Source: Candidatus Flexifilum breve (GTDB lineage Bacteria > Chloroflexota > Anaerolineae > Aggregatilineales > Phototrophicaceae). From it: DNA of 64,000 nucleotides. Below are positions 43,652 to 52,732 of the stretch, piece after piece. The stretch is taken from the NCBI GenBank assembly GCA_016717205.1, contig JADKGC010000004.1:558001-622000 (forward strand). The letters run 5' to 3'. Under the pieces are notes generated by a model. The model saw only the letters and a program-made list of their open reading frames with translations, was not told the origin of the DNA and searched no databases. The first letter of the stretch is position 1, and every line of letters begins with the position of its first letter. The translations under genes and the position numbers were made by a program.

Positions 43652-45145
43652 CTACTCCAGCGCCGCAAGGTGATGGAAGCTGTCTTTCAGGCGTGGGTAG
43701 AGCGCCTGATATTCCTGATACAACTGATGATAGTAGGCGTGTCGCGCAGCATCCGGTTCCGTGATCGCGCCGTAGCGCGCCGTCGAGGCGGCGTCCTGCG
43801 CGTCGGTGTAGACGCCCGCAGCAATACCCCCAAGGAGCGCCGCGCCGATCCCGGTCAATTCGGTGAGCAGACTGCGCTGGAGCGGCACGCCGAACACATC
43901 CGCGAGGATGTGCCGCCACACGTCGCTGTCCGCGCCGCCGCCCGCCGCGATCACCCGTTCGGCCTGTCCGCCGAGGCCCAAGCTGATGTCGAGCGCTTCG
44001 CGCATGGCAAAGGCCACGCCTTCCATGATCGCCCGCGCCATATGCCCGCGCCCGTGATAGTGCGTCAGGCCGATGAAGCCGCCGCGCGCGTAAGCATCCA
44101 TGTGCGGTGTGCGTTCGCCGGAGAGATAGGGTAGAAAGAGCAGCCCATTCGAACCGGGGTTGACGCGCTCCGCCGCCGTGCTCAGGGCGGGATAGTCGGT
44201 GACGAGCAAGTCACGCAGCCAGCGCAATGACAGCCCCGCCGAGAGAATTGCGCCGAGCACATACCACATCTCCGGCACAGCATGATTGAAGACGTGCAGC
44301 CGCGGATCGGTGCGCAGTTTGCCGTCACTGTTCGGCACAATGGGCGTGAACACCTGCCCGCCGCTGCCGATAGTGACCGACGCCTGTCCCGGGGCGATCA
44401 AACCGTTAGCCAGCCCCTGCGCCGGCTGATCGGCACAGCCCGTGGCGACGGGAATGCCCGCTTTGAGGCCGAGCGTCGCCGCCGCTTCGGCGGTCAGGCG
44501 TCCGGCGCGCGCCGACGACTCCAGTGCAGGTGGGAAGATCGCACTCGGCAGACCGAGCTCGTCGATGATGCGCGCCGACCAGGTGCGCCCTAACACGTCG
44601 AACAGTCCGGTCGCCGCTGCGTCGCTGATGTCGGTCGCGATTTCGCCCGTCAGCTTGAGGCGTACATAGTCTTTGGGCAGCACGACGGCCCGCGCGGCCG
44701 CCAGCGGTTCCGGGTCGTGCTTCTGCATCCAGGAGAACGTCGAAATCATGAACCCGGCGGCGGGCAGCGTCCCGGCGATCTGGGCGAGGTTGTCCGCGCC
44801 AAAGCGCTCGATGAGTCCGGCGGTCTCGGCAGCACTGCGCTGATCCGCCCAGATGATTGCATTGCCGATGGGCGCGGCCTGCGCGTCCAGCAGCGTCACG
44901 CCGTGCATTTGCCCGCACAAACCAATCGCTCGAACAGCTTCCGGTTTAGCGTTGGCGCTGCTCAGCGCTTTGCGTACAGCGTAGACCGCGCCGTTCCACC
45001 AGTCCTCCGGGTTTTGTTCCGCGCGGTCGGGCGCGGGGTGATGAATGGGGTATTCGTGCGCGGCGGTCGCCAGTAAGCGCGCGCCTTCCGGGTCAAAGAG
45101 CACCGCTTTGACGCTCGAAGTCCCCACGTCGATGCCTAATAACAT
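43652..45145 (-). CDS. xylB: Xylulokinase (FGGY carbohydrate kinase)
   Basis: 497 residues of the FGGY fold: N-terminal phosphate loop 'GIDVGTSSVKAVLFD', 'GLCGQMHGVTLLD' and 'IIWADQRS' (xylulokinase substrate region), 'GCADQPAQGLANG', 'LPYLSGERTPHMD', and C-terminal ATP site 'IAAGGGADSDVWRHILADV'. It would phosphorylate D-xylulose to feed the pentose phosphate pathway. AGGAG precedes the ATG. It is downstream of a duplicated sugar-binding protein, a LacI regulator and an ABC ATPase on the same strand, consistent with a pentose-use locus. Confidence 0.9.
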   Translation of the reverse strand: MLLGIDVGTSSVKAVLFDPEGARLLATAAHEYPIHHPAPDRAEQNPEDWWNGAVYAVRKALSSANAKPEAVRAIGLCGQMHGVTLLDAQAAPIGNAIIWADQRSAAETAGLIERFGADNLAQIAGTLPAAGFMISTFSWMQKHDPEPLAAARAVVLPKDYVRLKLTGEIATDISDAAATGLFDVLGRTWSARIIDELGLPSAIFPPALESSARAGRLTAEAAATLGLKAGIPVATGCADQPAQGLANGLIAPGQASVTIGSGGQVFTPIVPNSDGKLRTDPRLHVFNHAVPEMWYVLGAILSAGLSLRWLRDLLVTDYPALSTAAERVNPGSNGLLFLPYLSGERTPHMDAYARGGFIGLTHYHGRGHMARAIMEGVAFAMREALDISLGLGGQAERVIAAGGGADSDVWRHILADVFGVPLQRSLLTELTGIGAALLGGIAAGVYTDAQDAASTARYGAITEPDAARHAYYHQLYQEYQALYPRLKDSFHHLAALE

Positions 45146-45179
45146 GCCTGACTCCTAAGTCAATGTTGAACCGCAAAGT

Positions 45180-45195
45180 CCACGGCGTGCCGTGG
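45180..45195. promoter_or_regulatory. 16-bp palindrome CCACGGCGTGCCGTGG upstream of xylB
   Basis: Perfect 7-bp arms around GT, between the end of the binding-protein gene and the xylB start on the minus strand. It could be a regulator site or a short hairpin; no T-run follows in either direction. Confidence 0.4.
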
Positions 45196-45208
45196 TGAAG
45201 CCGTGATT

Positions 45209-47023
45209 TCATCCGCCGACCGTTTCCACCGTGATCAGCACCACGGGCGACTCGATGTAGGGCGCGACCGGGCGACCCTCGATCACCTTGATCAGCGCTT
45301 CGACTGCCAGATAGGCCATTTCATCCGGGTACTGCGCGACCGTACCCGCCAGTCGACCTGCGCGCACCGCGTCCACCGCTTCGGGGATCGCATCGACGCT
45401 CACAACCAGTACCTGATCCGCCAAACCCGCCGCTTCGACCGCTGCCAAAGCGCCCAAACCCATCTCGTCGTTGGCGGCGAAGATGGCGCGTAAGTTGGGT
45501 TGGTTTTGCAGTAGGGTGGTGGCGACTTCGGTGGCGCGCGCCCGATCCCAGTCGGCGGGCTGGTTGGCGACGACGATCAGGCCGCCGCGCATCACGCCTT
45601 CGATGAAGCCGCGCACCCGATCCGTGCTGCTGGTCGTGTCCGCCGCGCCGCCGATCACGGCGACTTCCGCCTCAAGTTCGACACGACTGACGATCAAGTC
45701 GGCGGCCAGCGCGCCTGCTCGCACGTTGTTCGAGGCGATTTGCGCCTCCAGCGTAATGCCCATCAGGGCGTCGGCGGGGATTAGCTCGTCGACGTTGACG
45801 AGCGGCATGTTCGCCTGACTGAGCGTGACGAGCGCGTGGTTGATGCTGGTCGCGCGGACGGGTGTTACCGCGAAGCCGTCGAAGCCGCCTTCGTTGATCC
45901 ATGATTCGAGGATGCCCAACTGATCGGCGGCATTTTCGGTCGGCGTGCTGCCGATGACCACGTCGATCCCATAATCGGCGGCGGCGCGGCGATAACCCTC
46001 TGCCATGGTCAGGAAAAAGGGATTGCTCTCGTTCTTGATGAGTGCGCCGATGCGCAGATCACCGAGCGTGGGGTCACCGAGATGACTTCCAGCCGTGTCG
46101 ACGTTCTGCGCGCTGATCATCACGACCGGCGCTTCGATCTGCGGCGCAACTGGGCGACCTGCCAGCAGTTTGAGCGCCGCCTCGACCGCGAGGATCGCCA
46201 TCTCATCAGGGTATTGGGCGACCGTGCCGGCCAAGCGCCCGGCCCGCACGGCGTCCAGCGCTTCGGGGATGGCGTCGACGCTGGCGACCAGCACTTGATC
46301 AGCCAGACCCGCCGCATCAATCGCTTCCAGCGCGCCCAACGCCATGACATCATTGGCGGCAAAGATCGCGCGTACATCCGGGAAACTCTGCAGGATGTTC
46401 GCCGCGACATCGTAGGCTTGCGCGCGATCCCAGTTGGCGGGCTGGCTGGCGACGACGCTCAGACGACCGAACAGCGCACCCTCGGTGAAACCGCGCACCC
46501 GGTCGCTGCTGCTGGTCGTGCCCGGCGCGCCTTCGATCACGGCGACCGGATCGCCGGGCGCGAGATAGTCAAGGAACAGGTCGGCGGCGAGCGCGCCCGC
46601 CCGCACATTGTTGGAGGCGACCTGCGCGGCGAGCGTGATGCCGTCGAGCGCATCTGCCGGAATCAACTCGTCGACGTTGATGATGGGGATGCCGCGGTCG
46701 GTGGCCTGCTGAAGCGCGCTGTTGAGGCTGGTCGCGCGGAAGGGCGTCACGATCAGCGCATCAAAGCCGCCTTCGTTCAGCCAGGTTTCGAGCTGGGCGA
46801 GCTGATCATCCGCCGAGTCTTCGGTCGGCGTGCTGCCGATGACGATCTCGACGCCGTAGCGGGCGGCGGCAAAGCGATAGCCTTCCGCCATGGTGAGAAA
46901 GAAAGGATTGGACTCGTTCTTGATGAGCGCGCCAATGCGCAGGGTCGGTGTTTGGGCAGTGAGGGGCGCAGCACAGAGGCAAAACAGAAAGCACAGAATC
47001 AAACTGAACTGGTGTTGTTTCAT
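45209..47023 (-). CDS. Secreted protein of two tandem RbsB-type sugar-binding domains
   Basis: 604 residues: a signal peptide ('FSLILCFLFCLCAAPLTA', cleavage near residue 23) followed by two complete periplasmic binding domains, about 28-315 and 322-604. Both open with the same 'RIGALIKNESNPFFLTMAEG' and share 'VDELIPADAL', 'ASNNVRAGALAADL', 'DRVRGF.EG', 'ANQPADWDRA', 'RAIFAAND', 'SVDAIPEA.DAVRAGRLAGT'. Normal binding proteins have one such domain (about 300 residues). The halves differ at many positions, so this is a genuine old duplication. It probably delivers or senses a sugar, but no permease gene lies in the window. No clear lipobox. Confidence 0.88.
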   Translation of the reverse strand: MKQHQFSLILCFLFCLCAAPLTAQTPTLRIGALIKNESNPFFLTMAEGYRFAAARYGVEIVIGSTPTEDSADDQLAQLETWLNEGGFDALIVTPFRATSLNSALQQATDRGIPIINVDELIPADALDGITLAAQVASNNVRAGALAADLFLDYLAPGDPVAVIEGAPGTTSSSDRVRGFTEGALFGRLSVVASQPANWDRAQAYDVAANILQSFPDVRAIFAANDVMALGALEAIDAAGLADQVLVASVDAIPEALDAVRAGRLAGTVAQYPDEMAILAVEAALKLLAGRPVAPQIEAPVVMISAQNVDTAGSHLGDPTLGDLRIGALIKNESNPFFLTMAEGYRRAAADYGIDVVIGSTPTENAADQLGILESWINEGGFDGFAVTPVRATSINHALVTLSQANMPLVNVDELIPADALMGITLEAQIASNNVRAGALAADLIVSRVELEAEVAVIGGAADTTSSTDRVRGFIEGVMRGGLIVVANQPADWDRARATEVATTLLQNQPNLRAIFAANDEMGLGALAAVEAAGLADQVLVVSVDAIPEAVDAVRAGRLAGTVAQYPDEMAYLAVEALIKVIEGRPVAPYIESPVVLITVETVGG

Positions 47024-47131
47024 GTTTGCGTGACGCCTTACCTCAAATGTTATTTCGTCGAATTATCCGCACCCCGCCGCAAACGGCAAATTCAGCCGGG
47101 GCGGGTGAGCCGCAGTGCGGTGGAACCGATC

Positions 47132-48136
47132 CTAACGCGCTCGCGCCGTAGAGTTGCGCACGATCAACTGGGTGGGGAGGGTGACCGTCTGCTCGACCGG
47201 TTCGTCGCTGTGTAGGTGTGCCAGCAGGAGCTGCGCGGCGGTCGCGCCCATCTCATAGATCGGTTGGGCGACGGTGGTCAGCCCGGGGATGCTGTGCGCC
47301 GCCAACGGAATATCGTCAAAGCCGACGACCGAGAGATCGCCGGGGAGGGCGAGTTTGCATTCGGCGGCGGCATGCAGCACGCCGACGGCGGTCACGTCGG
47401 TGAGCGCGAAGATCGCCGTCGGGCGGTCGGGCGCGCTGAGGAGCTGCTTGCCCACCTGATACCCGTTGTCGAACTCTTTGAACTCGCTCATGATGAAGTT
47501 GGCGTCGGAGTAGGGGAGGTCGAACTCCTGATAGCCGAGTTGGATGCCGCGAATACGTTCATCAATCGCCTTGCTGTGACCGGGGCCACCGATGATCGCG
47601 ATGCGGCGGTGCCCGAGTTCGAGCAGATGCCGGATCGCTTGCCTGCCGCCGTCGACGTTGTCGCACAGCACGCGGTTGACGGGGACGCCGGGAATGTCCC
47701 GGTCGACCAGCACAGCGGGCACCAGCCCATTGATCAGGCGGTTCATGTTGTCCGTGCTGCTGCCAATCGGCACGATGATTACGCCGTCCACGCGCTGCCG
47801 CAGCAGCATATCGACGTAGGCCGCCTCTTTGTCGCTCTCTTCCTCCGAGCTGCAAATCAGAGTTTTGTAATCGTTGGCAAATAAGGTTTTTTCGATGGCG
47901 AAGGCCAGCGTGCTGAAAAAAGGTTGGTTCAATTGGGGGAGCATGACGCCGATGGTGAGCGTTTCCTGCCGCCGGAGTGAGCGGGCGAGCGCGCTCGGTT
48001 TGTAGTTGAGCGCGTTCATCGCTTTTTCGACCCGTTCGCGCAAATCCGCGCTGACGTAGCCGGTGTTATTGACCACCCGCGATACGGTGGCAACAGAGAC
48101 CTTTGCGTGATCCGCTACCTGTTTGATGGTTGCCAT
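47132..48136 (-). CDS. LacI-family transcriptional regulator
   Basis: 334 residues: N-terminal helix-turn-helix 'TIKQVADHAKVSVATVSRVV' with hinge 'NYKPSALARSLR', then a periplasmic-binding-like effector domain ('GVMLPQLNQPFFS', 'VDGVIIVPIGSS', 'AIFALTDVTAVGVL', 'VGFDDIPLAAHSIPGLTTV'). It should repress sugar genes until its ligand binds. Neighbours are the double binding protein and the ABC ATPase, the likely targets. No clear LacI palindrome was found in its own upstream gap. Confidence 0.93.
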   Translation of the reverse strand: MATIKQVADHAKVSVATVSRVVNNTGYVSADLRERVEKAMNALNYKPSALARSLRRQETLTIGVMLPQLNQPFFSTLAFAIEKTLFANDYKTLICSSEEESDKEAAYVDMLLRQRVDGVIIVPIGSSTDNMNRLINGLVPAVLVDRDIPGVPVNRVLCDNVDGGRQAIRHLLELGHRRIAIIGGPGHSKAIDERIRGIQLGYQEFDLPYSDANFIMSEFKEFDNGYQVGKQLLSAPDRPTAIFALTDVTAVGVLHAAAECKLALPGDLSVVGFDDIPLAAHSIPGLTTVAQPIYEMGATAAQLLLAHLHSDEPVEQTVTLPTQLIVRNSTARAR

Positions 48137-48309
48137 GGTCGGTTTGCCTCGTAAATAAAAGCATCAATATCTTGAAGCCACAGGGTTGATGAGGAGGCGA
48201 CGGTGCTGCTATGGTTCGAACTAAAGCAATATTCCCGCCGTGGTCAGCCCCAGCGGACGGTAATCGTTTTCAATAAATTTAAACGGCTTTCCCTGAAATG
48301 TCAAAACGT

Positions 48310-49398
48310 CTAGCCGATGCGCACGCCGGTCTCCGCATCGAAGAAGTGCAGCGCGTCAGCCTCAAACCGCGCGCGGATCACATCGCCCGGCTTGAGGGTC
48401 GCCGTGAGCGGGGCGTGCATGCGCCACACATCGCCGCCGTTGCGCACTTCCAGCAGCAGATGCTTTTCGGCGAAATAGGGCGTCACGCTCTCGACGCGTC
48501 CCGGAAAGTCGGCGTCGTCGGTGCTGAGCTGGAGGGCTTCGGGACGCAGACCGACGATCACGCGTGTGCCATCGGCTAAATCGCCGCGCACAGGGTAGCC
48601 GCCGAAGAGTTCGCCCTGCCAGACGTGGCCATGTACCACGCCTTCAAACAGGTTGATGGTGGGCACGCCCATAAACGTCGCCACAAACAGGTTGATCGGG
48701 TTGTCGTACAAATAGTGGTAGGTGCCGACCTGCTCAATTTGCCCCGCCCGCATAATCGCGATCTTGGTCGACAGCGTGATCGCTTCCTGCTGGTCGTGCG
48801 TCACATAGATCGAGGTGACGGGGAATTCCTGCAGCAACCGCTTGAGTTCGACGCGGGCTTGCGCGCGCAGTTTAGCGTCAAGGCTGGAGAACGGTTCGTC
48901 GAACAGGAACACGCGCGGATCGCGGGTCAATGCGCGGGCGATGGCGACGCGCTGCCGCTCACCGCCGGACAGTTGACGCGGCATGCGTTCCATCAATTTT
49001 TCGAGGCCGACCCCGGTGATCTGCGAGATGCGCTGCACGCGCGCAGGCACTTCGTGTTCGCGTTTGCGCAGCCACATGAAGAAACCGACCGACTTTTCGG
49101 CTTCCCAGTGGGGCATGAGCGCGCCTTCTTGAAACACCATGCCGATCCCGCGCTGAAACGGCTCAATTTCGCGCAGATCGACGTTGTCGTACAGCACCGC
49201 GCCGTGATCCGGCTTTTCCAGCCCGGCGACGAGCCGCAGCAGCGTCGACTTGCCACAGCCGGACGGGCCGAGGATGGCGAGCACATCACCGCTGGCAATT
49301 TTGAGCGACACATCATCCACCGCGACGACCGGGCGCGCCGCTCCTTCCACGTCCTGCGTAAAGGTCTTGCTGACATGCTGTAAGGTGATGACGGTCAT
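48310..49398 (-). CDS. ABC transporter ATP-binding protein (MalK/UgpC type)
   Basis: 362 residues: Walker A 'GPSGCGKST' (about 43), Q-loop 'MVFQEGALMPH', signature 'LSGGERQRVAIARAL', Walker B 'VFLFDEPFSSLD', switch His 'VTHDQQEA', then a C-terminal TOBE/OB domain ('RVIVGLRPEALQL') as in carbohydrate importers of the CUT1 type. RbsB-like binding proteins usually work with a different ATPase (RbsA, two fused domains), so this ATPase may serve permeases encoded elsewhere. GAGG lies 7 bases before the ATG. Confidence 0.92.
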   Translation of the reverse strand: MTVITLQHVSKTFTQDVEGAARPVVAVDDVSLKIASGDVLAILGPSGCGKSTLLRLVAGLEKPDHGAVLYDNVDLREIEPFQRGIGMVFQEGALMPHWEAEKSVGFFMWLRKREHEVPARVQRISQITGVGLEKLMERMPRQLSGGERQRVAIARALTRDPRVFLFDEPFSSLDAKLRAQARVELKRLLQEFPVTSIYVTHDQQEAITLSTKIAIMRAGQIEQVGTYHYLYDNPINLFVATFMGVPTINLFEGVVHGHVWQGELFGGYPVRGDLADGTRVIVGLRPEALQLSTDDADFPGRVESVTPYFAEKHLLLEVRNGGDVWRMHAPLTATLKPGDVIRARFEADALHFFDAETGVRIG

Positions 49399-49493
49399 AA
49401 GCTAGCCTCGGTTGGTTGGTACTACGTCGCTATTCTACCGCAGCATGACAACCGTCGGCGCGAATCTCATACGTTTGCATACTCGGGTAGATT

Positions 49494-49499
49494 TATAAT
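49494..49499 (+). promoter_or_regulatory. Candidate -10 box upstream of the STAS-like gene
   Basis: Perfect TATAAT 42 bases before ATG 49542, in an AT-rich divergent gap; the -35 is weak. Confidence 0.35.
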
Positions 49500-49541
49500 G
49501 TGCTTAATAATGATAATGTGGTTCTTGGGTGGAACTGACAT

Positions 49542-49943
49542 ATGGTCTTGCAGATGCTCCTGAAAACCGAGTGGGCGACGGTCCAGTACGAGACGGAGGC
49601 GCGCTACATCTATCATACGATCTTGCAGGATCTGCCCCCGGCGGAACTGCGCACGATCCTCGAAACCGGGCTGGAGAGCCTGCAGGCGAACGGGGCGCAC
49701 AAATGGCTGTCCGACGACCGTAAATATGTCAATGTGACTCCGGAAGCGGTTGAATTCACGCTGACCAGTTGGGGGCCGCGCGCGGCGGCGGCGGGCTGGC
49801 AGTATTGGGCGATGGTCGTGCCGGAAAGCGAGATTGGTCGGGCGGGTATGCAGGAAATTGTCGAAATCTTCTACAACCTCGGCGTGCGCGTGGCGATCTT
49901 CAGCGACCTTGAAGAAGCGCGCGCGTGGCTGGTGAAACAGTAA
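49542..49943 (+). CDS. SpoIIAA/STAS-like small protein
   Basis: A 133-residue alpha/beta protein. 'ANGAHKWLSDDRKYVNVTPE' and the terminal 'VRVAIFSDLEEARAWLVKQ' match the pattern of SpoIIAA-like (STAS/SEC14-type) single-domain proteins found near signalling genes. No catalytic motif is visible. It is followed by a strong terminator, so it is a single-gene unit. Confidence 0.6.
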   Translation: MVLQMLLKTEWATVQYETEARYIYHTILQDLPPAELRTILETGLESLQANGAHKWLSDDRKYVNVTPEAVEFTLTSWGPRAAAAGWQYWAMVVPESEIGRAGMQEIVEIFYNLGVRVAIFSDLEEARAWLVKQ

Positions 49944-49977
49944 GGCGCACTCACCCCTGTTGGGGTCCAGGTTTACC

Positions 49978-50005
49978 GGGGCAGACTTGGGGGCTGCCCC
50001 TTTTT
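49978..50005 (+). terminator. Rho-independent terminator after the STAS-like gene
   Basis: GGGGCAG (49978-49984) pairs with CTGCCCC (49994-50000), followed by TTTTT. Confidence 0.85.
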
Positions 50006-50114
50006 GCTGCGGTTGGTCGGACGCCGCCGCCGATCTAAGTCCATGCGCCGAGAGTCTCTTGCAATCGCCTCGTTTGCCGACTACGATTCTGGCGACGATG
50101 GAGGGATGATCCAC

Positions 50115-51179
50115 ATGGACATGATAGACTTACGCAGCGACACGGTAACTGTGCCCACCCCGGAAATGCGTTTGGCGATGGCGAACGCCGAGGTGGGGGA
50201 TGATGTGTATGGCGAGGACCCAACGGTCAACCAACTGCAAGCGGACGCCGCCGCCATGTTTGGCAAAGAAGCGGGCTTGTTTGTAGCCAGCGGCACGATG
50301 GGCAATTTGACGTCGGTGCTGGCGCACTGTCAGCGCGGCGATGAGATGATTCTCTCCAAAGACGCGCATATCTTCCGCTATGAGGTTGGCGGCGCGGCGA
50401 TGTATGGCGGCGTGCAGCCGAACACGCTCCCGATTGATCGGGACGGCATGATGGATCTCGACCAGATCCGCCACGCGATTCGCGGCGACAATGTGCATTA
50501 CCCGATCACGCGGCTGATTTGCCTCGAAAATACGGCGGGCGTCTCCGGCGCGCCGCTCTCGAAAGCATACACCGACAGCGTCGCGGAAATTGCGCGGGAG
50601 CACAACCTTAAGCTGCACATTGACGGTGCGCGCATCTTCAACGCGGCGGCAGCGCTCAATCTCGACGTGAAAGACCTCACCGCAGGCGCGGACAGCGTGT
50701 CGATCTGCCTGTCGAAAGGGCTGTGCGCGCCCGTCGGTTCGGTGATCGTCGGGTCGAAAGCCTTCATCAAGCGCGCGCATCACATCCGCAAGAGTTTCGG
50801 CGGGGGCATGCGGCAGGCGGGCATCATCGCGGCGGCGGGCTTGATCGCGCTGCATGACATGAGCCAGCGCCTGCACGAAGATCACGCGAACGCGCGGGCG
50901 CTCGCCGAAGGCTTGGCCGCGCTGCCTGACATCCAGATTGATCTGAGCATGGTGCGCACGAACATGATCTTCTTCCGGGTTAAGCCAAGCGCGCCGATCA
51001 GCGCTGAAGCGCTTTCCGCCCGCCTGAAAGACGAGTATGGCATTCTGATCACGCCGTACCCCGGCGATCCCGGTTTGCTGCGCGCGGTGACGCACTACTG
51101 GTTCAAGGCGGAACACGTCACGCGCGTGCTGGACGCGGTGCGCACGGTACTGGCGCCGGCCTATTCGGCGGCGGACTAA
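50115..51179 (+). CDS. ltaE: Low-specificity L-threonine aldolase
   Basis: A 354-residue PLP enzyme of the threonine aldolase family, which splits L-threonine/allo-threonine to glycine and acetaldehyde. Seen are 'IDLRSDTVTVPTPEMR', 'VYGEDPTVNQLQ', 'ASGTMGNLTSV', 'LHIDGARIFNAA' (cofactor Asp/Arg), and the PLP-binding Lys in 'SICLSKGLCAPVGS'. The GGAGGG site lies 9 bases before ATG 50115; ATG codons at 50106 and 50121 are alternatives. Confidence 0.93.
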   Translation: MDMIDLRSDTVTVPTPEMRLAMANAEVGDDVYGEDPTVNQLQADAAAMFGKEAGLFVASGTMGNLTSVLAHCQRGDEMILSKDAHIFRYEVGGAAMYGGVQPNTLPIDRDGMMDLDQIRHAIRGDNVHYPITRLICLENTAGVSGAPLSKAYTDSVAEIAREHNLKLHIDGARIFNAAAALNLDVKDLTAGADSVSICLSKGLCAPVGSVIVGSKAFIKRAHHIRKSFGGGMRQAGIIAAAGLIALHDMSQRLHEDHANARALAEGLAALPDIQIDLSMVRTNMIFFRVKPSAPISAEALSARLKDEYGILITPYPGDPGLLRAVTHYWFKAEHVTRVLDAVRTVLAPAYSAAD

Positions 51180-51185
51180 CCCAGC

Positions 51186-51968
51186 ATGTTTGATATGCCC
51201 AAGCGGGATGATTCCGAATTTGAGGATGACGATCTCGTCGTTCAGCCACTCGCCGGGGACGATGACGACGACGTGGTCGACGATGAAACCGACGTGTATG
51301 CGGCGGAGACCGACGAGGAAGACGACGCGCCGCGCTACCGCACGACGAACAACGACCCAACGTTTGGTTATCTGCTCGCGCTGGCGCTGATCATCGGGCT
51401 GACGCCGCTCATCCCGCTGCAAGGCGACTTGCGCTATGTGATCGGCTGGGGCGCGATGGCGCTGTTCGGCGTGCTCTCGTGGCTGCTGGGCTCGGGCGAG
51501 AAGATCGCGCAGGAACGCCTTGAGGATCTCGCGTGGGGCGCGATCTTCGGGCTGATCGTCGCCGCGCCGCTCTTGCTGGTCGGCGGCAGCACGCTCACCA
51601 CGACCGTCCGCCTGATGTTTCAGACGGGCATCGCCGGGGATGTGCGTAACCTTTCCGTCGGCGCGGTCGCCGCGTTGCTGATCTTTGTCATGCCGCTGGC
51701 GGAAACGCTGTTCTTCCGCAATCTGCTGCAAGCCCGTCAGCCGTTCGTGGTGACCGGGGCGCTGGCGAGCCTGTGGTCGATTCTGTTGTTTTTTCCCATG
51801 CTCGACGTGGGGCGCTACCCGGTGATCGCGATTCTGATCGGTACGGCACTGGTGCTCATGAACATGATCTACAGCTACGTGCGCGACCGTAACGGTCTGG
51901 CAGCGGCGTGGTTGTGCCAGATCGTCGTCAACGTCGTGCTGCTGCTCGTGCCGTATTTCAGCGTCTGA
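51186..51968 (+). CDS. Membrane protein with acidic N-terminus, possibly CPBP-like
   Basis: 260 residues. The first ~55 residues are highly acidic (Asp/Glu runs), followed by six or more hydrophobic helices. 'MPLAETLFFRNLLQARQPF' recalls the Glu/Arg motif of CPBP-type membrane proteins (prenyl endopeptidase-like, EExxxR), but the second Glu is absent and the later His motifs are not clear, so this is tentative. It starts 6 bases after ltaE. Confidence 0.6.
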   Translation: MFDMPKRDDSEFEDDDLVVQPLAGDDDDDVVDDETDVYAAETDEEDDAPRYRTTNNDPTFGYLLALALIIGLTPLIPLQGDLRYVIGWGAMALFGVLSWLLGSGEKIAQERLEDLAWGAIFGLIVAAPLLLVGGSTLTTTVRLMFQTGIAGDVRNLSVGAVAALLIFVMPLAETLFFRNLLQARQPFVVTGALASLWSILLFFPMLDVGRYPVIAILIGTALVLMNMIYSYVRDRNGLAAAWLCQIVVNVVLLLVPYFSV

Positions 51969-52075
51969 GAAAAAACTCAACGCAAAGGCGCAAAGACGCG
52001 GAGACGCAAAGGGTTAATGGTATAATTCTTTGCGCCTTAGTGCCTTTGCGCCTTTGCGTTGAATCTTGGTTTTTA
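51969..52075. repeat. Imperfect inverted repeat, family D, copy 2
   Basis: AACTCAACGCAAAGGCGCAA... opposes ...GCGCCTTTGCGTTGAATC over about 45 bases per arm; related to 13709-13815. A TATAAT (52020-52025) lies in its loop region and might serve pth. Confidence 0.7.
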
Positions 52076-52090
52076 GCTTGAGGTAGGCTC

Positions 52091-52726
52091 GTGTCGGAAA
52101 TTTACTTGATCGTCGGGTTAGGCAATCCCGGTAAGCAATATGAAAATACGCGCCATAACGTTGGCTGGCGTGTGCTGGATCGGTTGGCGGCCAAGCACGG
52201 CATCACCTTCGGCAAGACCGAACACAAGGCGCTGACCGGGAGCGGGACGATCCTCGGCAAGAAGGTGCTGCTGGCCAAGCCGCTCACCTACATGAACCTG
52301 AGCGGGGATGCGGTGCAGCCGCTGGCGCACTTCTACAAGATCCCATCGACGCAACTGCTGGTCATCGCGGACGATCTCGATCTGCCGCTCGGCACACTGC
52401 GCATCCGCAAGATGGGCAGTTCCGGCGGGCAGAACGGCCTCAAGCACATCTTGCAGCGCATGGGCAATCAGGTGATCAACCGCGTGCGCTTCGGCATCGG
52501 GCGGCCGCCCGGCAAGATGCACGCTGCCGATTACGTCCTCGCACCGTTCAAAGGCGATGACGATATCCTCGCGGCAGAAGTCGCGGATCGCGCCGTGCTG
52601 GCGGTCGAAGCGTGGCTGACCGACGGGGTTGACATCGCCATGAATCGCTACAATGGCACGGGTGAACCAAAGCCGAAAAAAGAGAAACCCACCGAGCCTG
52701 CGCCAGAAACCCCACCCACGACCTGA
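52091..52726 (+). CDS. pth: Peptidyl-tRNA hydrolase
   Basis: 211 residues with the Pth signature 'GLGNPGKQYENTRHNVGW' (catalytic His, tRNA-binding Asn), 'KPLTYMNLSG', catalytic Asp in 'IADDLDLPLG' and 'GSSGGQNGLKHI'. It releases peptides from peptidyl-tRNA. GTG start with GAGGTAGG upstream. A Lys/Pro-rich tail extends the usual end. Clustered with mfd as in many bacteria. Confidence 0.95.
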   Translation: MSEIYLIVGLGNPGKQYENTRHNVGWRVLDRLAAKHGITFGKTEHKALTGSGTILGKKVLLAKPLTYMNLSGDAVQPLAHFYKIPSTQLLVIADDLDLPLGTLRIRKMGSSGGQNGLKHILQRMGNQVINRVRFGIGRPPGKMHAADYVLAPFKGDDDILAAEVADRAVLAVEAWLTDGVDIAMNRYNGTGEPKPKKEKPTEPAPETPPTT

Positions 52727-52732
52727 GCTGCC

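Noticed and set aside
45209..47023. Assembly duplication as the explanation of the double binding protein
   Set aside because: The halves differ at many positions at both DNA and protein level and have distinct linkers, so a recent copying artefact does not fit.
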